Shown here piece by piece: positions 34,966-42,774 of a stretch of DNA of 42,774 nt. The notes beneath the pieces are model-generated. The model made no database searches, had not been told where the DNA came from, and worked only from the letters and a program-made list of their open reading frames with translations. Within the stretch, counting starts at the first letter, position 1. Every line of letters begins with the position of its first letter. The DNA is taken from the NCBI GenBank assembly GCA_947598785.1, contig CANQFL010000003.1, positions 1 through 42,774 on the forward strand, in the 5' to 3' direction. The position numbers and the translations under genes are program-made. The stretch comes from an uncultured Clostridia bacterium. GTDB lineage: Bacteria > Bacillota > Clostridia > Christensenellales > UBA1242.

Positions 34966-36465
34966 TCATTGCAAAACATCAAAAACAATCATAGGTTTTT
35001 GAATATCACATTGATTTTCATTAGTTTTAAAAGAAAATTGGAAATTTTTTCCATAAATACAAACAGAAATACGTTGTTCATTAGGATTTCCAGTGAATTT
35101 ATAAACCTTAGTTTCTTCGTCAGATTTGATTTCAATTTCACAGTTAAATTTAGAGATTATAATGATTTCCTTAATTTTTTTACGCTTTGATTTATAACCT
35201 AAGTCTGTAAAAAAAGAAGTCCAACATTTATCAGTAACATTTTCAAAAATCGAGCCATTATAAACAAGTTCCCCTACCCTTTGTTTAAAATTATCGGTAT
35301 TGAAACACGCACAAAGTTTACTAAAATAAGGGATATCAATAGCTAAAATTTTTAATATATCAACACCCCTTAAAAGATTCAATTTAAAATTGTTAATATC
35401 TATTTCAAACAAAACATTATTTACATAACTTTGATTTTCGCAACCGACAACATTATCGTCATTAAAATTACATTTAGTAGCGTAATAATATTTTCCATTG
35501 AGGCAAGCAGAAGAAGCAAATTTATTATCAAGATTTTTAAAATAGACATCATAATCAGAAGCTATTTTATTAACTGAATTTCCATTGAAAGCATAAAGAC
35601 CATCTCTAGTCATAAAAAAGATATTTTCTCCACAAAGACAGACTGAATTTTCATAAATTCTAGAAGCAGAATTATAAAGATGAGTGAAGGAAAAATCTTT
35701 AGTAGAAGAATAAATAGAAATTTTAGTGATGCCATATTCTCTGAATAAATATACATAATCATTGAAGGCAATAACTTTATTGAAAGAACCGACATTATCT
35801 AAAAATTCAATAGTGTTATTTTCTTCATCTTCCCATTCTAAAAGGTTTGTATTACTTTTATAAATGAGCATATTACGGTTTGTGTTTGTAATTCCAAAAA
35901 ATTTATCATAATGTACAGCACATGAAATTATAGGTGGAATATTTTCATATAGAGAAGCTGTTACGCTTGTAATAGCAAGCATACCCTCCTTAGAAAAGAA
36001 AAGGCAAGCATCTTTACCACTGATACGATAAAGGCATTGATAAATAGGAAAGCTTTTTAAGGCAGTAGATTGAGGCCAAACCATACCCTCAAACTCATCA
36101 ATCAGAGGTAAACTCCAAATTTTGAATTTAGTATCAATCAGCATAAGGTTATAGAAATAAGAATTTGAGTCAGGTTGAAACCATCTATCAAGCCAAATTC
36201 CCTTAATAACATCAATATCTTCTGCAAAATTCGCAGTATGGCAATCTTGTAAATTATCAATAGAAGCTGGAATTGCCAAGTCCTGAAAACCTAGACCTGT
36301 TTTTAACGCGCCATTTACATAAGAAAGGTTATAAAAAGATTTACATTCGTTAGCATTTTTAAGTTGGTCGTCTAAATCAGAAACGACACCAGCGTCAAAG
36401 ATAGAGAAAATCAAATTTTTTTCATTTGATTTTTTATGTTTTTTAATATTCTTGTAAAAAATCAA
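34966..36465 (-). CDS. Virion tail/nozzle-like protein, predicted beta-propeller
   Basis: 499 residues dominated by short strands with recurring patterns such as NRNMLIYKSNTNLLEWED, DYVYLFREYGITKISIY, ENIFFMTRDGLYAFNG and LNGKYYYATK, which look like blades of a beta-propeller. Podovirus tail nozzles (P22 gp10, T7 gp12) have such folds and follow the connector gene, as here; the assignment is by layout and pattern, not by family recognition. The likely start is TTG at 36465, six bases after AGAGG, overlapping the stop of the previous gene as TTGA, which suggests coupled translation. A TTG two codons earlier directly touches AGAGG. Confidence 0.6.
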   Translation of the reverse strand: MIFYKNIKKHKKSNEKNLIFSIFDAGVVSDLDDQLKNANECKSFYNLSYVNGALKTGLGFQDLAIPASIDNLQDCHTANFAEDIDVIKGIWLDRWFQPDSNSYFYNLMLIDTKFKIWSLPLIDEFEGMVWPQSTALKSFPIYQCLYRISGKDACLFFSKEGMLAITSVTASLYENIPPIISCAVHYDKFFGITNTNRNMLIYKSNTNLLEWEDEENNTIEFLDNVGSFNKVIAFNDYVYLFREYGITKISIYSSTKDFSFTHLYNSASRIYENSVCLCGENIFFMTRDGLYAFNGNSVNKIASDYDVYFKNLDNKFASSACLNGKYYYATKCNFNDDNVVGCENQSYVNNVLFEIDINNFKLNLLRGVDILKILAIDIPYFSKLCACFNTDNFKQRVGELVYNGSIFENVTDKCWTSFFTDLGYKSKRKKIKEIIIISKFNCEIEIKSDEETKVYKFTGNPNEQRISVCIYGKNFQFSFKTNENQCDIQKPMIVFDVLQ

Positions 36466-37022
36466 AACCAACCTCTTTTAGGTAGTAAATGTTCACCCTT
36501 TTTACTCCCAATAACAAATAAAGATTGTTTAAACCTTTCTTCCCAAATTTCAGCATCTTCACTAATTCCATCAATTAGAAGGTACTCACTAGCAACACCA
36601 TAGGCATAAATTCTACCAGTAAGACCTCTAACTTTTTCAACTTCATCATCAATATTAAGCACATCAGGCAAATAACTATAAGTAATAGAAGAAGCATTAC
36701 CAACAATTTCTATGTAATTAGAAAAAAGTTTAAATTTAAGATTAACACCATAGCGATTTTTAACAGAATAAACATTTATTAAATTTTTGCTTAAAGAAGA
36801 AAAATTTAATATAGAATTTTTCACAGAAATATTTTCATTAGTAAGAAAAGGGATATATTCACTTGCAATTTCTTGATTAACAAGATTAAAACATCTTAAC
36901 ATTATGTCAATTTTTTCTTGTTCTCTTTCTGAAAAAGTAGGACTTTCAGTTGACAGTTTTTTTTGAAGTTCTTTTTCTCCGACAAAATCACAAACCAAAC
37001 AAATAATTTCTTTAACTTTCAT
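36462..37022 (-). CDS. Head-tail connector-like protein
   Basis: 186 residues, mostly helical N-terminus (VGEKELQKKLSTESPTFSEREQEKIDIMLRCFNLVNQEIASEYIPF) and a strand-rich middle. The C-terminal part, YAYGVASEYLLIDGISEDAEIWEERFKQSL, resembles adaptor/connector proteins that dock under the portal and are built of helices packed in a ring. It lies between the capsid genes and the nozzle-like gene, the usual place for an adaptor. The start follows AAGGAG at seven bases and overlaps the preceding gene by 11 bases. Confidence 0.6.
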   Translation of the reverse strand: MKVKEIICLVCDFVGEKELQKKLSTESPTFSEREQEKIDIMLRCFNLVNQEIASEYIPFLTNENISVKNSILNFSSLSKNLINVYSVKNRYGVNLKFKLFSNYIEIVGNASSITYSYLPDVLNIDDEVEKVRGLTGRIYAYGVASEYLLIDGISEDAEIWEERFKQSLFVIGSKKGEHLLPKRGWF

Positions 37023-37332
37023 AAAGTTTCTCCTTGAAATTATTTAAAACATTTTTAATGTTTGCCTTTTCAAGTTTTTGATTATAAGAATCAATTTCTT
37101 TAAAAATTTCATCGCTATTTTGAACTCTAGTTTTGAGAACATAAAAGACGGAACGTTCATCTAAACAATCAAAAGGAAGCGTAAGACAATAGCTTCCTTT
37201 TTTTTGACCCGAATGATGAAGTTCAAATTTATTCGTATCCAAATTTCTCATAATAAAATAATCGCCATCAATAGCCTTAATTCTGTCAACTATTCCAAGA
37301 CAATCACTTTTTATTTCAAATAATTTTTTCAT
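37012..37332 (-). CDS. Cassette protein of unknown function, 106 aa
   Basis: A soluble protein. The first 70 residues are strand-rich (IKAIDGDYFIMRNLDTNKFELHH, GSYCLTLPF). The last 30 form an amphipathic helix (IFKEIDSYNQKLEKANIKNVLNNF). It lies three bases after the capsid stop, and only AAAGAA is available as ribosome site, so translation probably relies on coupling to the capsid gene. Head decoration and head-completion proteins often occupy this position, but no family was recognised. Confidence 0.65.
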   Translation of the reverse strand: MKKLFEIKSDCLGIVDRIKAIDGDYFIMRNLDTNKFELHHSGQKKGSYCLTLPFDCLDERSVFYVLKTRVQNSDEIFKEIDSYNQKLEKANIKNVLNNFKEKLYES

Positions 37333-37335
37333 AAT

Positions 37336-38499
37336 TTATTCTTTTATAGAAGTTGGAATAGAAACAACATGACCAACACCAGAAGGTTTATGGCAAAGAA
37401 GTTCAGTATATTTAACCAAAGTAGCAGAATAAGAAGGGAAAGAATCATTTTGTTTAAGGACTCTACCGGCTTCATCTTCAAGCCATTTCCAATCGCCAAG
37501 TTCGTAGAAAACCAAATCATCAGTATTGATAAAGTAGCATTCACCTGCGTCAACTTGTTTAGTAGGAACAATAGGAATACCGAAATGAGTTAAAACTTTC
37601 ATACCATCTTCAAGAGTAGTAAATTCAATATTTTTATTATATAAAGTTAAATATTTTTGATAAAGGTTTTTAAGTTCATAAGAGCAGTTAATAAAATTAA
37701 CATTAGTCCCCTTCATTTCAAGTTCGTCAATAATACCTTGCACATATTCTTGGTCAAAAGCATCTGTTTCTTTAGCAGTAATGTTTGTAGCGTTAATATT
37801 AGGTTGAGCACTTCTTGTTACGCCGTACAAAGTAGGATTACTAACAATACCCTTAAGACCGATAATTTCGCTATCTTTAGAGCCATGCATATACATAACG
37901 TCACTAGTAGCAATAGTTTCTAAAGTATCAAGAGTAATAACTTTAGTAGAATAATCAACACTTTTGATTTTAACATTAGAAACTTTAAGGGAAGAATTAT
38001 CTTTAGAATAAATATCAACATACATTCCAGGAGCAATTCCACCGACCTTATCGACAGTAATTGTAGATTCAGTGTTAGTGAGAGTTGCTAAAGTTCCACT
38101 TCCATCTCCGTAAAGCATTCTAGAGAGATTAAAGATGCTAGCTTTTAAAAGAGAATCCATACCGTCTTGAAGAAGGTTAACGAAGGAATTAACATCTGAA
38201 GAAGAGCATCTAATGGCCTTATCGCTAATTTCAAATCTTCCATATAAATTTTTAAGTGGAGCAACGAAAGAAAGGTAAGGAGTTTGAACTCCGTCAGGTA
38301 ATTTAGAAGTTTCAGAACCTGCCATAATACCCCCATTGATACCGATAGGAGCTACAACACGAATTTCTTTACCTATAATATTTCTATTGCTTCTTTTAAT
38401 TCTGCTGAAAAGTGGATTAGTTTTAGTGTTAATTTGGTCAGCAATAACACCCAAATAAACATCTTTAAGAACATTTTCTGCATTAGATAATGTAATCAT
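37336..38499 (-). CDS. Phage major capsid protein (HK97-like)
   Basis: 387 residues. The N-terminal part has VLKDVYLGVIADQINTKTN, then GKEIRVVAPIGINGG and FVAPLKNLYGRFEISDKAI, followed by a helix (VNFVNLLQDGMDSLLKASIFNLSRMLYGDG, read with a gap) typical of the spine helix of HK97-fold capsids. The C-terminal region has FGIPIVPTKQVDAGECYFINTDDLVFYE, as in many phage coat proteins. It directly follows a scaffold-like gene, and its ribosome site AGGAG is strong. All hallmark positions are intact and there is no frameshift. Confidence 0.85.
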   Translation of the reverse strand: MITLSNAENVLKDVYLGVIADQINTKTNPLFSRIKRSNRNIIGKEIRVVAPIGINGGIMAGSETSKLPDGVQTPYLSFVAPLKNLYGRFEISDKAIRCSSSDVNSFVNLLQDGMDSLLKASIFNLSRMLYGDGSGTLATLTNTESTITVDKVGGIAPGMYVDIYSKDNSSLKVSNVKIKSVDYSTKVITLDTLETIATSDVMYMHGSKDSEIIGLKGIVSNPTLYGVTRSAQPNINATNITAKETDAFDQEYVQGIIDELEMKGTNVNFINCSYELKNLYQKYLTLYNKNIEFTTLEDGMKVLTHFGIPIVPTKQVDAGECYFINTDDLVFYELGDWKWLEDEAGRVLKQNDSFPSYSATLVKYTELLCHKPSGVGHVVSIPTSIKE

Positions 38500-38511
38500 A
38501 AAAAACTCCTT

Positions 38512-39135
38512 TTAATTTAATAAATCAATCACCACCTTTTTAGCTTCTTCAAAAGTGTCAGGTTTTTTCAAAGTAGGTTTAGTAACTTTTTCTCCACTAT
38601 TTGAAGAAATAACGATAGGTGGTTTATCGCCCAAATTTTTTAAATAGTTTTCAACGACAACTTTTTGGACTTGGTCGTCATTTAAAATAAGATTTTTGAA
38701 AAGAGGTTCATTGATACGATTTGGAGCGCACAATTTTTCATACAAAATACCAGCCCAAACTTTTTCAATATCCTCTTCCGAGCATTGACTTTCATTCAAA
38801 CGTGAACGAATTTCATTCACATAAGAACAAGCTTCCTGATTTTTAGAAAGGAACTCATTGAAAGCGTTTTGTTTTTTATCAAAAGATTGGCTTTCAAGAG
38901 TTTTATCTTTCTCCAATTCAGATAGTCTTTGGCTTTTACGAGTAAATTCAGCTTGAAGATTATTATAAGCTTCAAACAAGTCGTTTACATTTTTAAATTT
39001 ACCAATAGGAACGCCCTTTTCTGCTTCACCTGTGACAGCTGATAAGTTTTCTTCAATCTGAGGAGAGCCTGAAGAGTTTTCTTCAAAAGAAGGTTGAACA
39101 TCAATTGGTTGTTCTCCTAAATTTTCATTTTCCAT
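38512..39135 (-). CDS. Capsid scaffolding-like protein
   Basis: 207 residues, acidic. A disordered, Glu/Ser-rich N-terminus leads to GKFKNVNDLFEAYNNLQAEF and TRKSQRLSELEK, a coiled coil common in phage scaffold proteins encoded before the coat gene. The C-terminus, KPDTFEEAKKVVIDLL, is a short helix that may bind the coat. It lies one base after the portal stop and 12 bases before the capsid gene, the standard portal-scaffold-coat order. The start has GGAG at six bases. Confidence 0.75.
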   Translation of the reverse strand: MENENLGEQPIDVQPSFEENSSGSPQIEENLSAVTGEAEKGVPIGKFKNVNDLFEAYNNLQAEFTRKSQRLSELEKDKTLESQSFDKKQNAFNEFLSKNQEACSYVNEIRSRLNESQCSEEDIEKVWAGILYEKLCAPNRINEPLFKNLILNDDQVQKVVVENYLKNLGDKPPIVISSNSGEKVTKPTLKKPDTFEEAKKVVIDLLN

Positions 39136-39136
39136 A

Positions 39137-40969
39137 TTAAACTCCTTTAAATTTTTTATGATTACGGATATGTTCTAAAAATAAATTTTCGATTTTTTTA
39201 TCAAAATCAGAATTATATAAATTTTTAAGCATAAAAGCGATATGTTGATTAATATGTAACTCATGGTTATCAATTTCTTTAACATCAACATAAATGCCAT
39301 TAGACAATTTAGTATTTTCAACATCTGCATTTTTTGAATGTAATTCATTTAAATCAACAGAAGAATCCCAAACGCCGAAACCGATATTTTCCAAAATTTT
39401 ATTTTTCATAGAGCTAGAAATTTTACCATTTTCATCAGAAAGTAAACCTTTATCTAAAAGTGTAAAAATCATATTTCTACGTTGTGCTAAAGAATCATTA
39501 GTTTCATTATCTGTTTCAAATTGTACATCATCACTAGTGATGTCGCTTCCCTTAAAATAGGTAACATCTAAATCACCGTTGTCGCCTACAATTTTAATAA
39601 GTCTAGGGAATGTAGCAAATTGCTTATAAAGTCTAAGAATATGTTTAGCTATAGTTTTGACAGCAGTTTTCATACTATCAGTAGTAAATTTCAATCTAGT
39701 TTCATTTTCATCAATTAAAAGTTCTAGAGCGACACCACTCATAGCAGAAATATGTTCCATATTACCAATTTCGCTAGTACCACATAAAGTAGTAAATTCT
39801 TGTAAAAGATGTTCTTCTTCTTTTTCAAAATCACTAGGAACAGAATCACCATTAAGGAAAGAAGGAGAATTAGAGCCTTGTCTATAAACTAAAATTTTAC
39901 CTGGAGCAAGGCCCTCTTCCTCAAGATTATCAATATCCACACTACCGTCCTCAACAGCAAGAACACCCATAGTCAAACGGTTAAGATATTCATGTTTACG
40001 ATTTTTAACAGCATTATAAGCTCTTTGAATAGGGATAAGGCGAGAAATCATGCTAACGCCCCAGAAATTACCGACTTCTTGATTACAAATTTGTTTAACA
40101 AAAGGAAATTCACGTTTACCATCAATTCCATTAATATAAGGCATATCGCCGTTAAAAACAAGTTTATCACCAGCGACAATGATTAACTGACCATTAGGGT
40201 AATTTTCATTAGGTTTAACATATTTTTCAATAACAATAGCCGAATTTTTCTTAGTAGTTTCGATAAGTTTAGTAACCATACCAAAATAACCAAGTCCCCC
40301 TAAAGAACTAGAAGAGCCATCGAGAGAATAGACATTAATGTCTTTACCTTGAACATCGATACCGAACATTTGTTTAATTTGTTCAACAGAATAGGCTTTG
40401 GCATGGATTAAACTTTGGCAATCTTCCAAATTTTCGTGAGTAGAACTATCAGGATATATTTCAAAAGGAGAACAGACAGAAATTTCAACATCACCTGTCT
40501 TAATTTTATTACCATTTTCCTCAATAGCTACCACTTGTCCCAAATTAGAATTCCAAGTGATTTTATAGAAACTAGTACCACAAATTTCACTCCATTTAGT
40601 AGCTTGATTAATTTTAGAAGTGATGTTCATTTTGCTAGTAACAGAATTTAAAATTTTTTTACCAACTTTCGCCGTATAAATATCAGATTCGTCATTAGTA
40701 GCAGGAACAATATACATTTTAGGCTTAATGTTAGAAAGTTTTGAAAGTCTAATATCAATTAAAGGTGCGATATGGTTAAAGACTTCTCTTTCCTGCCAAA
40801 AATATTGTTTATCAATTTCTCTTACCAAGCCACCATACCCCACATCGCAAAATTGATTACCCATGTAAAAATTCATATTAAGTTGCCATTGACTATCAAA
40901 GCATTTTCTATCAGCAACACGACTTTCAAAATCGGCTAAAGTTTGCTTAACAATATCGTTATCTTTCAT
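39137..40969 (-). CDS. Phage portal protein (P22-like)
   Basis: 610 residues. Recognisable are WQLNMNFYMGNQFCDV near the N-terminus, RLSKLSNIKPKMYIVPATND, TKWSEICGTSFYKITWN, EISVCSPFEIYPDSS and the long helical region FWGVSMISRLIPIQRAYNAVKNRKHEYLN (read with gaps), which is the portal pattern of podovirus-type phages. Portals form the dodecameric channel through which DNA enters and leaves the head. The start follows AGGAG at five bases and overlaps the previous gene by four bases. The reading frame is complete. Confidence 0.85.
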   Translation of the reverse strand: MKDNDIVKQTLADFESRVADRKCFDSQWQLNMNFYMGNQFCDVGYGGLVREIDKQYFWQEREVFNHIAPLIDIRLSKLSNIKPKMYIVPATNDESDIYTAKVGKKILNSVTSKMNITSKINQATKWSEICGTSFYKITWNSNLGQVVAIEENGNKIKTGDVEISVCSPFEIYPDSSTHENLEDCQSLIHAKAYSVEQIKQMFGIDVQGKDINVYSLDGSSSSLGGLGYFGMVTKLIETTKKNSAIVIEKYVKPNENYPNGQLIIVAGDKLVFNGDMPYINGIDGKREFPFVKQICNQEVGNFWGVSMISRLIPIQRAYNAVKNRKHEYLNRLTMGVLAVEDGSVDIDNLEEEGLAPGKILVYRQGSNSPSFLNGDSVPSDFEKEEEHLLQEFTTLCGTSEIGNMEHISAMSGVALELLIDENETRLKFTTDSMKTAVKTIAKHILRLYKQFATFPRLIKIVGDNGDLDVTYFKGSDITSDDVQFETDNETNDSLAQRRNMIFTLLDKGLLSDENGKISSSMKNKILENIGFGVWDSSVDLNELHSKNADVENTKLSNGIYVDVKEIDNHELHINQHIAFMLKNLYNSDFDKKIENLFLEHIRNHKKFKGV

Positions 40970-41178
40970 ACACGCTCCTTTTTATTTTTTTTAAATGGTG
41001 CATCGATAGGTTTAGGCACCATAAGTTTAGAAAAACATTCAAACATTTTTTTCATACAATCTTCACAAAAAACCAAATCACGCCTGATAAAACCTTTAGT
41101 GCTAAAACTATATTTAGCCAAGTTTTTACATCCATAAAAATCACATTTTAGTTGATTTTTACAAATATCAATTCTCAT
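40966..41178 (-). CDS. Small zinc-finger-like cassette protein
   Basis: 70 residues. Cysteines stand at C12-x4-C17-x20-C38-x2-C41, a plausible zinc-binding site, with basic residues around it (KGFIRR) and a Lys-rich C-terminus (FKKNKKERV). Similar small zinc proteins occur in phage packaging regions, but no family was recognised. The frame has possible starts at 41187 (TTG), 41184 and 41178 (ATG). The ATG at 41178 has the better spacing, nine bases from AGGAGG. It overlaps both neighbours, so the three genes are translated as a block. Confidence 0.65.
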   Translation of the reverse strand: MRIDICKNQLKCDFYGCKNLAKYSFSTKGFIRRDLVFCEDCMKKMFECFSKLMVPKPIDAPFKKNKKERV

Positions 41179-41455
41179 TATCATCAACCTCCTTATCTTT
41201 TAAAAGTTGTAAAAGACGATTTTTTTCAGCAATAAGTTGTTCATCAGTCATATGAGTGAAGTCATCATCTGAATTAGATTGTTCAAGGAGAAACCTTAAA
41301 GCGTTCAAGTCAGGAGGATTAATTTTTTTAGTGATTTTACGCTTAGAAAGTAAAGGTTTACCGTTTTCATCACTGACATATTCCTCAATAATTTCATCAC
41401 TTTCAAAACCGAGAGCTTTTTTAATAAGAGCTTGTTTAATATCTTCTTCGTTCAC
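41168..41455 (-). CDS. First gene of the capsid cassette, 95 aa (small-terminase-like?)
   Basis: 95 acidic residues: an N-terminal helix (EEDIKQALIKKALGFES), a strand-turn segment (EEYVSDENGKPLLSKRKITKK) and a C-terminal helical part (ALRFLLEQSN, LIAEKNRLLQLLKD). The middle segment, followed by NPPDLNALRFLLEQ, resembles proteins encoded beside phage packaging genes, including some small terminase subunits, but I cannot confirm it. GTG is the start, six bases after AAAGGA. Upstream is a good promoter. If it is a small terminase, its large partner is missing. Confidence 0.65.
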   Translation of the reverse strand: MNEEDIKQALIKKALGFESDEIIEEYVSDENGKPLLSKRKITKKINPPDLNALRFLLEQSNSDDDFTHMTDEQLIAEKNRLLQLLKDKEVDDNEN

Positions 41456-41487
41456 AATGAATCCTTTTATTTACAACTTTTGTCACA

Positions 41488-41516
41488 ATAATAGACGGAA
41501 AAAAAGACGAAAACAA
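41488..41516 (-). promoter_or_regulatory. Promoter of the capsid cassette
   Basis: Minus strand TTGTTT (41516-41511), a 17-base spacer and TATTAT (41493-41488), 32 bases before the GTG start at 41455. No phage-type operator or repressor gene is near. Confidence 0.6.
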
Positions 41517-41585
41517 TAAAGAGTGCCAAAATAATCACGCACAAAAAAATAAAGAAAAAATAGAATGTATTTGTAGAGGGAAAAA

Positions 41586-42356
41586 ATGGAAAAGTTACTA
41601 GAATACGAAAAAGTGAATTACATTTATCAAACAAAAACAGATGAAATAGAAGCATTAAGAGATGTAAATTTCACGATAGAAGAAGAGGAATTTGCAACAT
41701 TGGTAGGTCCAAGTGGATGTGGAAAAACAACAATACTATCTCTAACAGCAGGGCTATTAAAGCCAACATCAGGAAAAATAAAATTTAAAGGGAATGAAAA
41801 AATAGATACAAGACAAATTGGATATATGTTTCAAAAAGATTATTTATTTGAATGGAGAAGTGTATGGAAAAACATCACACTAGGCTTAGAGATACAGAAA
41901 CCAGAAGATAAAGAGCAGAAGATGAAGATTGCAGAAGAGTTAATAAAAAAATACGACCTCTACAATTTTATAAACCAGCGCCCTCGTTCGTTATCAGGAG
42001 GAATGCGACAAAGAGTAGCATTAATAAGAACGTTAGCACTAAACCCAAGTTTATTATTATTAGACGAGCCATTTTCAGCATTAGATTATCAAACAAGATT
42101 ATCAGTATGTGACGATGTATATAGCATAATAAAGAATGAAAAGAAGACTGCATTGTTAGTAACACACGATATTTCGGAAGCGATATGTATGTCAGACAAG
42201 ATAATAGTATTATCAAAAAGACCAGCGACTGTAAAAGAGGAGATGAAATTAGAATTAAAAGGGAAGACACCATTAGAAAAAAGGAAAATGAAAGACGAAA
42301 GTTTTTCAAAATTATTTGATAAGATATGGAGTGAACTAACAGATGAAACAGAATAA
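41586..42356 (+). CDS. ABC importer ATPase, nitrate/taurine/thiamine-precursor type
   Basis: 256 residues. Walker A GPSGCGKT is at 41-48, the Q-loop lies in GYMFQKDYLFEWRSV, the signature is LSGGMRQRVAL, Walker B LLLLDEPFSALD, and the switch His in LLVTHDISEA. The FEWRSVWKNI segment is typical of the SsuB/TauB/ThiZ group. The start has GAGGG at five bases. The permease follows with a 14-base overlap. The substrate (sulfonate, nitrate, hydroxymethylpyrimidine and so on) cannot be told without the binding protein, which lies outside the window. No riboswitch was seen in the 130-base gap upstream. Confidence 0.94.
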   Translation: MEKLLEYEKVNYIYQTKTDEIEALRDVNFTIEEEEFATLVGPSGCGKTTILSLTAGLLKPTSGKIKFKGNEKIDTRQIGYMFQKDYLFEWRSVWKNITLGLEIQKPEDKEQKMKIAEELIKKYDLYNFINQRPRSLSGGMRQRVALIRTLALNPSLLLLDEPFSALDYQTRLSVCDDVYSIIKNEKKTALLVTHDISEAICMSDKIIVLSKRPATVKEEMKLELKGKTPLEKRKMKDESFSKLFDKIWSELTDETE

Positions 42357-42774
42357 TTTTTCCAAAGCGCATAAAGCGTATATAAAGAGGTTAAGAAAAG
42401 ATAAAATAATCATAACATTTTTTCGAATAGCGATATTTGTAATAATCATAGGATTATGGGAAATATTGACGCAATATAACGTAATAGACGCTTTTTTCTT
42501 TAGTTCTCCATCAAGAATAGTGATGCAGATAGGAGAAATGGTAAAAAGTGGGACATTATGGACACATACCCTAGTGACGTTGTATGAAACAATAATAGGA
42601 TTTGCAATAGCGACAGTACTAGGATATATAATAGCCGTCATATTATGGTGGAACGAAAGAGTAAGAAAAATATTTGAGCCATATATAATAGTGTTAAACG
42701 CCCTTCCAAAAATAGCGTTAGGACCAGTAATAATATTATGGGTAGGAGCTGGGACAAGTGCAATAGTAATCATG
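42343..42774 (+). CDS. ABC importer permease, SsuC/TauC/ThiX type (3' end off the window)
   Basis: The first 144 residues of an inner-membrane permease. A basic N-terminus (KAHKAYIKRLRKDK) precedes membrane segments at about 27-43, 85-106 and from about 122 on. The coupling-loop (EAA-type) region begins around FEPYIIVLNALPKIALGP, and the motif SPSRIVMQIGEM in the first loop is common in this family. The frame is open to the right edge. Its ATG lies within the end of the ATPase gene, an operon arrangement. Confidence 0.92.
   Translation, partial: MKQNNFSKAHKAYIKRLRKDKIIITFFRIAIFVIIIGLWEILTQYNVIDAFFFSSPSRIVMQIGEMVKSGTLWTHTLVTLYETIIGFAIATVLGYIIAVILWWNERVRKIFEPYIIVLNALPKIALGPVIILWVGAGTSAIVIM

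Noticed and set aside
34341-41550. Possible att sites flanking the capsid cassette: the 8-base AATCACGC occurs near both ends.
   Set aside because: Eight bases are too short, one copy lies inside a terminator loop, and no integrase is nearby. No longer direct repeat was found.
41456-41585. Riboswitch (for example a TPP type) ahead of the ABC importer.
   Set aside because: The gap has no conserved thiamine-box-like sequence or strong stem and holds the divergent capsid promoter.
1-42774. tRNA, rRNA, CRISPR arrays and insertion sequences.
   Set aside because: No clover-leaf, rRNA-like block, spaced repeat array or transposase frame was seen on either strand.

Overview
The window is 42.8 kb of AT-rich DNA (roughly 30% GC by eye) with strong Shine-Dalgarno sites, sigma-A-type promoters and Firmicutes-style gene order: yifB-dprA-topA-hslVU, tig-clpP-clpX, argR-recN, pheS-pheT behind a T-box, and ruvX-DUF1292. 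A SpoIVB peptidase gene points to a spore-forming lineage or a recent descendant of one, most likely a low-GC member of the Clostridia. No rRNA, tRNA, CRISPR array or insertion sequence was seen, and I cannot name a genus.

Layout. 1-9 kb (all minus): a cysteine desulfurase cut by the left edge, thioredoxin, tcdA, the HslUV protease, topoisomerase I, DprA and YifB. 9-15 kb (minus): two small unknown membrane proteins, RNase Y, ClpX, ClpP and trigger factor. 14.9-20.5 kb: a plus-strand tyrosine recombinase, then spoIVB and a YgjP-like metallopeptidase (minus), a PadR regulator fused to a membrane domain (plus), and a small-multidrug-export-family membrane protein (minus). 20.6-29 kb (minus): recN, argR with its own ARG-box-like operators, thiI with a second cysteine desulfurase, and pheT and pheS. 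29.2-34.3 kb: an RluA-type pseudouridine synthase (plus), an overlooked 54-codon Ser/Lys/Cys-rich gene (minus), DUF1292, ruvX, polA and a 3-TM protein (minus).

34.4-41.5 kb (minus) is the most unusual part: a compact, intact podovirus-type virion cassette inserted between housekeeping genes. In transcription order it holds a 95-aa protein, a zinc-finger-like protein, portal, scaffold, major capsid, a 106-aa protein, a connector-like protein, a beta-propeller/nozzle-like protein, and two holin-like proteins. It has its own promoter and terminator. No large terminase, integrase, repressor, replication gene, tail fibre or endolysin is recognisable, although host genes bound it on both sides inside the window. 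It looks like a domesticated particle-forming locus rather than a prophage.

41.6 kb to the right edge (plus): the ATPase and a truncated permease of a nitrate/taurine/thiamine-precursor-type ABC importer.

Two genes (the recombinase and the YgjP-like peptidase) have a good promoter placed so that transcription would begin at the start codon, i.e. leaderless mRNA. A family of short intergenic palindromes built on GTGTATTATGCA occurs at five places. No function is assigned to it.
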